Origin: a bacterium
GTDB lineage: Bacteria; Bacteroidota; Ignavibacteria; Kapaibacteriales; UBA7675
Assembly: GCA_030430495.1 (NCBI GenBank)
Contig: JAUIKM010000022.1
Span: 27,282-91,281 of the forward strand
DNA length: 64,000 nucleotides
Direction: 5' to 3'
The notes beneath the pieces were generated by a model. That model made no database searches. It was not told the DNA's origin and was given only the letters and a program-made list of their open reading frames with translations. Shown here piece by piece: positions 57,562 through 64,000 of this stretch; position 1 is the stretch's first letter; each line of letters starts with the position of its first letter. The position numbers were made by a program, and so were the translations under genes.

Positions 57562-58086
57562 TTATGCGGGCGGCTGGACGTTGTTTCCGGCAGCCTGCAC
57601 CTGATCGACCAGTTTGTTAAACTTTTCCAGGATGTCGACGACTTCCTGCGGCGCATCCGCGCCGATGTGATACTCCAGCTCGGACACGCCTTCCGGGTGC
57701 CGCCTGATCAGCCGTTTAAACCAGGGCGCGCCGACCTTGACGTATTGCTGATTCCAGTTGTCTTTCGACAGCGTGGAAAGTTGCTCCCTCAATTCGGCAA
57801 CCGTCTGTTCCACGTCCGGCCGGGAGTATACATCCAGCAAAACTTTGTCGTCGTAGGTGTTTAACTCGACCGCGCCGTCGGCATTTATCATTAACGTGCG
57901 CGCGCCGATTTCGGGCCGCGAGCTTTCGAAATACTCATAGGAGGCAAAAGGGTCAAGCGCGTCGGGACGGCTGCAGGTATTGGCCAGAAACACGGGCAGG
58001 AGCGCGATAGCCCCGATAATGGGACCAATGTACCAACGCTTTTTCAGCAGAACGATAGAACCTTGTTTTTTGTCAGCCTGTGCCAT
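57562..58086 (-). CDS. Membrane-anchored hypothetical protein, 174 aa
   Basis: From ATG at 58086: a short charged cytoplasmic start, one transmembrane helix at ~20-38 (IGPIIGAIALLPVFLANTC), then ~135 residues outside the inner membrane. The exterior part has ELNTYDDKVLLDVYSRPDVE, a helix-rich centre and a C-terminal helix (QEVVDILEKFNKLVDQVQ). The family is not recognised. It lies 22 bp downstream of the lipoprotein gene at 58109-59098 and 35 bp upstream of the HAD gene, so the three genes form a likely operon on -. Confidence 0.7.
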   Translation of the reverse strand: MAQADKKQGSIVLLKKRWYIGPIIGAIALLPVFLANTCSRPDALDPFASYEYFESSRPEIGARTLMINADGAVELNTYDDKVLLDVYSRPDVEQTVAELREQLSTLSKDNWNQQYVKVGAPWFKRLIRRHPEGVSELEYHIGADAPQEVVDILEKFNKLVDQVQAAGNNVQPPA

Positions 58087-58108
58087 AGTCGTTTCTCCGA
58101 ATTCCAAT

Positions 58109-59098
58109 TCACATTTGCTCGCCGGCCTCATTGGCGGGAAACATCAGGGATTTCAGCGCGGCGCGGTAGTCTTCCGGCAGCAGAGCTTCCCAATTGGCCG
58201 ACTCAATTTCAAACCAGGGTCGCAGGTCCGAATCGGACAGACGCCGGGCGTACAGCAGGAACTGAACCGCCGCCGCGTAGACGTCAAATTGAACGCTGAC
58301 TTCTTCGGAATTTGCCGCCAAATGTTGCAGTGCAACTTCATACTTTTCGCGCATTTCTACAGATTTTCGGCGATACCAGTCGTAGGCAATCTGCCGCGCC
58401 TGCGCGGTGTCCACCGGCCCCGGGAAGGCCAGCGAGTCAACGTAAGCGACCGACTCGGCATGCGAGAGTTCAAAGGGCCACCAGCTGCCGTGCAGCAGGA
58501 TTGCCGCGACGCTGTCCACCGCGGTTGAATCGGGCGATGGCAGGCTGACGATCTCCGGCGCGCCGGACTCGAAACACAGTGTTTCGCGCAGTGTACCGTC
58601 GACGTCGGCGACGATGCAGAGACCGTCGGAAGCGATAGGGTCGTTGCCGCCGGTCGAAGTATGGATGACAATTTCCTTGCGGCCGTCGCCCGTCAGGTCG
58701 CGCACCTCTATCTCGCGGCCGTATTCAAAATCGGCCCCGAAGGCGAACGGCGACTGGTTTGCCGCGGGCGCGTCCAGTGAGCGAATCCGGAGGCGGTTGA
58801 ATCCAATGTCCGCCGTCGACGAGTCCGCGGTGACGAGCGTCTGGGCCAGATAGCGCGGTCCTTCCTCGCTCAACCGGAACTGCAGCGCCCGATACGGCGC
58901 CAGCCCCGAGCCCAGACTGAGTGAGTCCAGACTGTCCTGCAGGCCGATATGGCCCTGTACAGTTGAGTCGTCAACCGGTTCATCGATATCGCTGCCGCAG
59001 CCCGCAAGGACAACCAAGAGCAGGAGGCACAGCCCGGCGGAAGACGTCCGACGCCGGGCGCCTGCGGAAATCGACGCGCTTTTGCAGCGGAAATTCAT
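58109..59098 (-). CDS. Hypothetical lipoprotein, 329 aa
   Basis: From ATG at 59098: a basic start and lipoprotein signal (AGLCLLLLVVLAGC, lipobox Cys near residue 34). A beta-rich region (~60-200) contains IRSLDAPAANQSPFAFGADF and a VEVRDLTGDGRKEIVIHTST-like calcium-type turn, suggesting an FG-GAP-like unit. The C-terminal ~130 residues are helical (QARQIAYDWYRRKSVEMREK; LRPWFEIESANWEALLPEDY). The family is not recognised. It is probably anchored in the outer membrane facing the periplasm. First gene of the - strand set with 57562 and 56787, and divergent from trkH (133 bp). Confidence 0.7.
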   Translation of the reverse strand: MNFRCKSASISAGARRRTSSAGLCLLLLVVLAGCGSDIDEPVDDSTVQGHIGLQDSLDSLSLGSGLAPYRALQFRLSEEGPRYLAQTLVTADSSTADIGFNRLRIRSLDAPAANQSPFAFGADFEYGREIEVRDLTGDGRKEIVIHTSTGGNDPIASDGLCIVADVDGTLRETLCFESGAPEIVSLPSPDSTAVDSVAAILLHGSWWPFELSHAESVAYVDSLAFPGPVDTAQARQIAYDWYRRKSVEMREKYEVALQHLAANSEEVSVQFDVYAAAVQFLLYARRLSDSDLRPWFEIESANWEALLPEDYRAALKSLMFPANEAGEQM

Positions 59099-59230
59099 AA
59101 TTTTACAGTCCTGATTAAGTGGCAAGGCTGATTTTTCGGAAGCCGAAAGCTGCAAATCTAGGCATTTTCCCGCAAGGCGCGGACCTGAATTCGCCGCCGC
59201 GGCGTCCGATACCAATCCTGCGAGACCTCT

Positions 59231-61009
59231 GTGATCCTTTCTTCCCTTGCTCCCGAATTGCGCCGCCGCATTCACCTGTGGTTGAACGTGATCATGGGCG
59301 TCATGGGCGTGCTTTCCTTTGCCGCGCTTATTACGGAGTTGGGGTTTAATCTCTCGCCGCAGGCCATCGGCGTACTGCGCTCGGCGGTCGACGTCATCAT
59401 CGTCTTTTTTGTCGCGCAGGAGCTGCTGCGCTGGGGCTTCGTGACGGAGATGCGCAAATATCTTCGCGATCGCTGGTTTGAAAATTTGATAGCCCTTCTG
59501 GCGCTCTATTTTTTATTCCAGCCGAACACGGCGCACTCGCTGGTGTTGACCTTCCTGCCGAACCTGTCGTTCAACCAGTTGACGCTGGGTTACCTGGCCG
59601 TGACGCAGTCGACCATCGTGGCTTCGCTGCTGATCAAAGCGATGCGATTCAACTCAATGATCGCCAAATTCAAGCTGCATCCGGGCGCAATTTTTGCCAT
59701 CAGTTTTATTCTGATCATCGTTGTCGGCACGGGCCTGCTCATGTTGCCGCGCGCGAGCGTCGAACAGCTCTCCTTTGTTGACGCCCTCTTCACTTCCACG
59801 AGCGCGGTCTGCGTGACGGGTTTGATTGTTGTCGATACGGCGGTGGCGTTCACGCCGCTGGGCAAAGCCATTCTTTTGGGGCTGATTCAGATCGGCGGAT
59901 TGGGCATCATGACGCTGACGACATTTTTTGCCCTCTTTTTTTCCGGCGGGATTTCAGTACGCGAGCGCATCATGATGTCGACGGTGATCAGTTCGGACAA
60001 CATCGGCGAGGTATCCGGCGTGTTGATCCGCATCACGATTTTCACGATTGTGATCGAGGCTATCGGCGCGTTGTTCCTTTACCTCAGCATGGGGGGCGGC
60101 ATCACCGACTTCAACGGCGAGACCTTGCTGGTTTCGGTCTTTCACTCGGTGTCGGCCTTCTGCAACGCCGGTTTCTCGTTGTACAGCGACGGCCTGTACG
60201 ATGAGGTGGTGCGCTGGAACTACGTCCACCACAGCATTATCATGTTCCTGATTGTGCTCGGCGGTCTGGGCGTCGGCGTCCTTTCGGACATCGGGCGGCT
60301 GCGCCCCTGGCGCAAGAACTTCGGCGGCGTGCACAACCGGCCGAGCGTCTATTCAAAACTGGTGCTGTACACAACGGCAATCCTGCTGCTGCTCGGTACG
60401 CTGCTCATTCTGGCCATGGAGTGGAACGGCGCCATGGCCGGCCTCGGCGCAGGCGACAAAGTATTCCAATCGACCTTCTGGTCGGTAACGGCGCGGACCG
60501 CGGGATTCAACATTGCTCCCGTCGGCGATCTGGGCGCACCCGTCTTGTTTGTGATGATCATGCTTATGTGGATCGGGGCTTCGCCCGCATCGACCGGCGG
60601 CGGCGTCAAAACCACGACAATTGCGGTGGCGACGCTCAACATTTTCAACACGATCCGCGGCAAGGAGCGAGTCGAAATTTTCGGCCGTCACATCGCGGTT
60701 GAATCGATACGGCGCGCTTTTGCGGTTGTGCTTCTCTCGGCCTTTCTGATGGGCGCTGCCTGCGTGACGCTCGTGGCGCTCGAACCGCACCTGGATGTCG
60801 TGGCGCTCATATTTGAAGTGGTTTCGGCCATGAGCACCGTGGGGCTGTCCGTCGGCATCACGGCCGACCTGAGCACGGGGTCCAAGGCTCTGTTGGTCGT
60901 CGTCATGTTTGTCGGTCGTGTTGGTATTTTGACAATTTTGTTCGCATTGATGAACCCGGCGCACGAAGCGCGCTACAAATTACCAGAGGAATCCGTCATG
61001 GTCGGCTGA
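59231..61009 (+). CDS. trkH: TrkH/KtrB-family potassium uptake protein with long N-terminal extension
   Basis: 592 residues starting at GTG 59231. The first ~150 residues hold extra transmembrane segments (WLNVIMGVMGVLSFAALITE; VLRSAVDVIIVFFVAQELLR; FENLIALLALYFLFQ) before the K+-channel-like core. The core carries selectivity-filter loops with Gly (TSTSAVCVTGLIVVDTA; HSVSAFCNAGFSLYSDG; TARTAGFNIAPVGDLG; VSAMSTVGLSVGI) and the conserved SPASTGGGVKTTT. It takes up K+ together with the NAD/ATP-gated TrkA encoded 24 bp downstream. Typical KtrB has ~450 residues, so the N-terminus is an added module of unknown role. Confidence 0.93.
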   Translation: MILSSLAPELRRRIHLWLNVIMGVMGVLSFAALITELGFNLSPQAIGVLRSAVDVIIVFFVAQELLRWGFVTEMRKYLRDRWFENLIALLALYFLFQPNTAHSLVLTFLPNLSFNQLTLGYLAVTQSTIVASLLIKAMRFNSMIAKFKLHPGAIFAISFILIIVVGTGLLMLPRASVEQLSFVDALFTSTSAVCVTGLIVVDTAVAFTPLGKAILLGLIQIGGLGIMTLTTFFALFFSGGISVRERIMMSTVISSDNIGEVSGVLIRITIFTIVIEAIGALFLYLSMGGGITDFNGETLLVSVFHSVSAFCNAGFSLYSDGLYDEVVRWNYVHHSIIMFLIVLGGLGVGVLSDIGRLRPWRKNFGGVHNRPSVYSKLVLYTTAILLLLGTLLILAMEWNGAMAGLGAGDKVFQSTFWSVTARTAGFNIAPVGDLGAPVLFVMIMLMWIGASPASTGGGVKTTTIAVATLNIFNTIRGKERVEIFGRHIAVESIRRAFAVVLLSAFLMGAACVTLVALEPHLDVVALIFEVVSAMSTVGLSVGITADLSTGSKALLVVVMFVGRVGILTILFALMNPAHEARYKLPEESVMVG

Positions 61010-61032
61010 GGCCGCCATGGAGGAAAAAACAT

Positions 61033-61731
61033 ATGGCCAATCAGAAATTTGCGATCATCGGTCTTGGGTTTTTCGGCGTCAACCTGGCGCTGGAACTGAC
61101 CGAGGAAGGAGCGGAAGTCGTCGCCGTGGACCGCGACGAACAGCGCGTCGAGCCGATGCGCGACAAAATTTCCTACGTCGTCTGCATGGACTCGACGGAC
61201 GAACGCTCGTTGCGCCGCCTGGGACTAAAAGAGATGGACGCCGTCATTGTGGCGATCGGCGAAGACTTTGAAAGTTCGCTGCTGACTACCGCCCTGCTGC
61301 AGGAACTCGGCGTCAAACGCATCGTCAACCGTGTGACCTCGCCGACGCATGAGCGATTACTGAAGCTGATGAACATCAAAGATCTCGTGGTGCCGGAAGC
61401 GGAAGCCGCCGGCCAGCTGGCCAACCGCCTGATGATGCGCGGCGTGGTCGGCGCATTTGAGTTGTCCGAAGACTACAGTATCGTCGAGGTCGAGGCCCCG
61501 CGCGCCTTCGTCGGCAAAACCCTGCTGGAGCTGGACCTGCGCACGACGCGCAACATCAACGTCGTGACGATCAAACGCATCGAACGCAAACGCGGACTTC
61601 TCACGCTCGGCGAACGCGAGTCGGTCAAGATTCTGGGTGTCATGACGCCCGACACTGTCATAGAAACACAAGATATCCTGGTGCTGTTTGGACAGGAAAA
61701 AGATATTCGCACGTTACTGGAGACCGACTGA
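61033..61731 (+). CDS. trkA: TrkA/KtrA regulatory subunit of potassium uptake
   Basis: 232 residues. RCK N-domain with Rossmann loop FAIIGLGFFGVNLALEL (~6-22), acidic Asp at the end of strand two (VVAVDRDEQRVEPM) for nucleotide binding, and IGEDFESSLLTTALLQELGV. RCK C-domain from ~140 (YSIVEVEAPRAFVGKTLLEL; TPDTVIETQDILVLFGQEKD). It forms the cytoplasmic ring that gates TrkH in response to nucleotides. The GAGGA ribosome site is 9 bp upstream of ATG. The stop is two bases before the putative TTG start of the next gene. Confidence 0.95.
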   Translation: MANQKFAIIGLGFFGVNLALELTEEGAEVVAVDRDEQRVEPMRDKISYVVCMDSTDERSLRRLGLKEMDAVIVAIGEDFESSLLTTALLQELGVKRIVNRVTSPTHERLLKLMNIKDLVVPEAEAAGQLANRLMMRGVVGAFELSEDYSIVEVEAPRAFVGKTLLELDLRTTRNINVVTIKRIERKRGLLTLGERESVKILGVMTPDTVIETQDILVLFGQEKDIRTLLETD

Positions 61732-61732
61732 T

Positions 61733-63778
61733 TTGCCCGGTGCAACGCAGTTGTGTCTGCGCGCGCTGTACGTCGGTCTGTTCTGTCTGATCGCGCTGCG
61801 TGCCGCGGCGGAAGCACAGACGCCGTCGCGCTGGAACACGCCGATCGTGCTGCAGCAGTTGAACAGCGCGGCTGACGACTATGCGCCGGCGCTGGCGCCG
61901 GACGGCAGCCTTTACATCACGTCCGAACGCGACGGCCGCGCGCTTTTTTACCGCCTTGAGACTGCGGCGCAGGGCGACGTGAACCGGACTCCCACTCTCG
62001 CCGACGCGACGTTCAACGCCGCCGCACCCAACAACCAGTCGTACATCAACTTTGCGCCCGACGGGCGCGCCTACTTTTCGGCGTTCCGCCTGCTGGAGCG
62101 TCGGCCCGTACTGAACATTTTCACGGCCGAACAAATTGGCGACGACTGGCGCGAGCCGGCTCCGGTCGAAACGCTGAACAGCGATGATTTCACCGCACAT
62201 CCTTCGCTGAGCCCTTCGGGGCGCACGATGGTATTTACGTCCAACCGCCCCGGCGGCCGCGGCGGCACGGACCTGTGGATGAGCACGCGGCGCAGCAACG
62301 GCCGCTGGGAAGAACCGCTCAATCCGGGACTGGTGCTCAACTCGCCCGGCGACGAAATCACGCCGCACCTGGCAACTGATGACTCTCTCTTTTTTGCTTC
62401 CAACGGCTTTGGCGGCCGCGGCGGCTTCGACATCTTCCTGAGCGTCCGCGAAGGCGGCGTTTGGCAGGCGCCTGTTCCACTGAATTCGATCAACAGCCCG
62501 CACGATGAGTCGGACTGTCTGCTGCTGCCCTCCGGCGCGCTGATCTTTGCCTGCAATCGACCCGGCGGCGCGGGCGGTCTGGATCTGTGGCTGGCTGAAC
62601 CTATTCGGCAGGAAACACATGAGCGGCCCGAGGTTGAATACCTGCTGGAGAGCAATGCGCCGGCGATCACGATCCGCGAGACCGTACTGGTCTCAGCCAT
62701 CGACATCCTGCCCTTTGTCTTTTTTGATGAGAATTCAGATGTACTGCCGGCCGACCAGCGCCTGCTGAGCGATGCGGAAACACGGCGCTTCGACGAATCC
62801 ACGCTGCCGAACAATCCGCAGGAGCTGCACGGCGACGTGCTCAACATTATCGGCAGTCGCATGCAGCGCTATGCCGACGCACAATTACAGGTCCTCGGCG
62901 CTACGGACGAACACGGGCGCGACGAACGCGGCGAGCTGGGCCGCCGACGCGCCCAGGCCGTCGTCGACTACCTGCGCGATATCTGGAACATCGACGCCGA
63001 CCGCTTGATTGTCGCGGGCCGCGGCCTGCCGGCCAACCCATCCACGACACAACTGGCCGAGGGCCGCGCCGAAAACCGCCGCGTTGAACTGAGCGGCGAC
63101 TCCCGCATTCTTGCGCCTGTACGGCTGCAAAGCGTCCGAACCCAGGTGGAAGGCACGGCCCTGCGTCTGGAACTGGACGCCCGCCCGCGCCAGGATGTGG
63201 CGTCGTGGTCGCTGCAACTGCGCAACAGCTACGGCACGGTGCTTGCTTCCTGGGACGGCGTTGAACTGCCGGCCTACATCGAGTTCAGCGCCGCCGACGT
63301 TTCGGCCGACGATTTCAGTCGAGAATTGCAGATCGACTTCAGCGGCGCGGATCGTTTTGGCCGCCGCGGCGCACAGAGCGCCCAACTGCCGGTCGAGCGC
63401 GTCAGCACGACGATTGGCGGCCGTTACCAGTCCGGCGGCGACGCCAGCCTGCGGCGTTACCAGTTGCCGCCCTTTGCCTACGACCAGGCGGAGTTGAGCA
63501 CCGAGCAGGAAACCATGGTCTACGAGATCATCAACAGCATTGCAGGCGACGCCCGGATTGTCGTTACCGGCTACACCGACGTTCTCGGCAGCGACGGCAG
63601 GAACCAGGCGCTGGCAAATCAACGCGCGATTGCCGTCGCGCGCCGCATCGGCAAACTGGCTCCACAGATCGACGTCAGAGTCGAAGCGCAGGGTTCGCGC
63701 GCCCTTTTCGACAACGCGACGCCGCTGGGCCGCTTTTTATCGCGCACGGTGCGTGTACTTGTCCGTTCAAATGAGTAA
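61733..63778 (+). CDS. PD40 (TolB-like) propeller with two C-terminal OmpA-like domains
   Basis: 681 residues if started at TTG 61733, which gives a plausible signal peptide (CLRALYVGLFCLIALRAAAE, cleavage near EAQ); a TTG at 61688 inside trkA is less likely. Residues ~35-300 are PD40-type propeller repeats (YAPALAPDGSLYITSERDGR; AHPSLSPSGRTMVFTSNRPG; GFGGRGGFDIFLSVREGG; LIFACNRPGGAGGLDLWLA). Two OmpA-type modules follow: FFDENSDVLPADQR with LGATDEHGRDERGELGRRRA and ENRRVEL, then YDQAELSTEQETMVYEIINS with TGYTDVLGSDGRNQALANQRA and SRTVRVLV. This is the same double-module order as in the protein at 14066-16336. It should link the outer membrane to murein. Confidence 0.87.
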   Translation: MPGATQLCLRALYVGLFCLIALRAAAEAQTPSRWNTPIVLQQLNSAADDYAPALAPDGSLYITSERDGRALFYRLETAAQGDVNRTPTLADATFNAAAPNNQSYINFAPDGRAYFSAFRLLERRPVLNIFTAEQIGDDWREPAPVETLNSDDFTAHPSLSPSGRTMVFTSNRPGGRGGTDLWMSTRRSNGRWEEPLNPGLVLNSPGDEITPHLATDDSLFFASNGFGGRGGFDIFLSVREGGVWQAPVPLNSINSPHDESDCLLLPSGALIFACNRPGGAGGLDLWLAEPIRQETHERPEVEYLLESNAPAITIRETVLVSAIDILPFVFFDENSDVLPADQRLLSDAETRRFDESTLPNNPQELHGDVLNIIGSRMQRYADAQLQVLGATDEHGRDERGELGRRRAQAVVDYLRDIWNIDADRLIVAGRGLPANPSTTQLAEGRAENRRVELSGDSRILAPVRLQSVRTQVEGTALRLELDARPRQDVASWSLQLRNSYGTVLASWDGVELPAYIEFSAADVSADDFSRELQIDFSGADRFGRRGAQSAQLPVERVSTTIGGRYQSGGDASLRRYQLPPFAYDQAELSTEQETMVYEIINSIAGDARIVVTGYTDVLGSDGRNQALANQRAIAVARRIGKLAPQIDVRVEAQGSRALFDNATPLGRFLSRTVRVLVRSNE

Positions 63779-63796
63779 AACCTCAGCTTCCTGCAA

Positions 63797-63822
63797 ACCG
63801 TCTTTGCCGAGGCAAGGGCGGT
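63797..63822 (+). terminator. Possible terminator after the PD40/OmpA gene
   Basis: ACCGTCTTTGCC at 63797-63808 and GGCAAGGGCGGT at 63811-63822 can pair with several G-T pairs and a very short loop. No strong T-run follows. The last ~180 bp of the window hold no supported gene. Confidence 0.35.
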
Positions 63823-64000
63823 CTTGCGGACTTCCGCCATTTCGTATCCACCCGTTCAACCACGAAATCCGCGCCACTTGGCGGCGAACTCCGCCCGTTC
63901 AGTCTTTTCCACTTGTTTAAACCTGATTGTATTTCGATCTTGCATGCGTCGAACACTCCGGAGCGTTCGGCCGCGCCGCGCATGGGAAGTCCCGAACAGA

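Overview
The window looks like a chromosomal segment of a Gram-negative bacterium of the Fibrobacteres-Chlorobi-Bacteroidetes (FCB) superphylum. A Kapabacteria/Ignavibacteria-like member is my best guess, not a proof. The grounds are several very large secreted proteins with C-terminal modules resembling type IX secretion (T9SS) sorting domains, OmpA/PD40 outer-membrane proteins, ECF sigma factors overlapping their downstream membrane partners, TPR-LuxR regulators, and starts that often lack a strong Shine-Dalgarno. Most genes are G+C-rich (mid to high 50s percent by eye). Two patches, about 25.5-27.3 kb and 34.6-37.0 kb, are clearly more A+T-rich and hold accessory genes.

Layout. 0-8.5 kb (+): the 3' part of metH, an SDR-like protein, an RmlC-type cupin, purN, an MltB-like lytic transglycosylase, and an ECF sigma factor overlapping a membrane TPR protein, closed by a strong terminator. 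8.5-11.85 kb: a gene-poor stretch with three small secreted proteins, two of them Cys-rich paralogs with no family I recognise. 11.9-21.5 kb (-): a KamA-type radical SAM enzyme, a double-OmpA outer-membrane protein and a giant propeller/Ig-like/sorting-domain protein. 21.8-25.1 kb (+): an AI-2E-type permease, a sorbosone dehydrogenase-like lipoprotein and an MscS channel. 25.2-29.6 kb (-): a small hypothetical protein, a DUF488-fusion gene with an overlapping partner that carries an in-frame stop, and a vWA membrane protein. A tRNA-Pro(CGG) follows. 29.8-33.8 kb: a sugar-binding lipoprotein and icd (-), then gap (+). 34.0-37.0 kb (-): a small secreted protein and an XhoI/PaeR7I-type restriction-modification pair, lying between gap and pgk. 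37.2-41.8 kb (+): pgk, rhomboid protease, a second ECF sigma factor overlapping an unusual anti-sigma-like protein with a barrel-like C-terminus. 41.8-43.67 kb: a non-coding repeat region with a perfect 459-bp direct duplication. 43.7-59.1 kb: a secreted subtilase, a VIT/vWA secreted protein, a secreted propeller, two paralogous TPR-LuxR regulators, a HAD hydrolase and two membrane or lipoproteins. 59.2-63.8 kb (+): trkH and trkA for K+ uptake, then a PD40/double-OmpA protein.

How the genes fit together. The housekeeping genes (metH, purN, icd, gap, pgk, trkHA, tRNA-Pro) are interleaved with an envelope and secretome programme: four likely T9SS cargo proteins, two double-OmpA proteins, a transglycosylase and a rhomboid. 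The two sigma/partner pairs and the two TPR-LuxR proteins are plausible regulators of envelope functions, but the sequence does not show their targets.

Most interesting non-gene signals: (i) the octamer TTAAACAA (or its complement) occurs at least 25 times by hand count where about one to two are expected; (ii) the perfect 459-bp direct repeat; (iii) a short dispersed element that reads MTNKK-like when translated; (iv) apparent scarcity of CTCGAG, the predicted site of the encoded R-M system.
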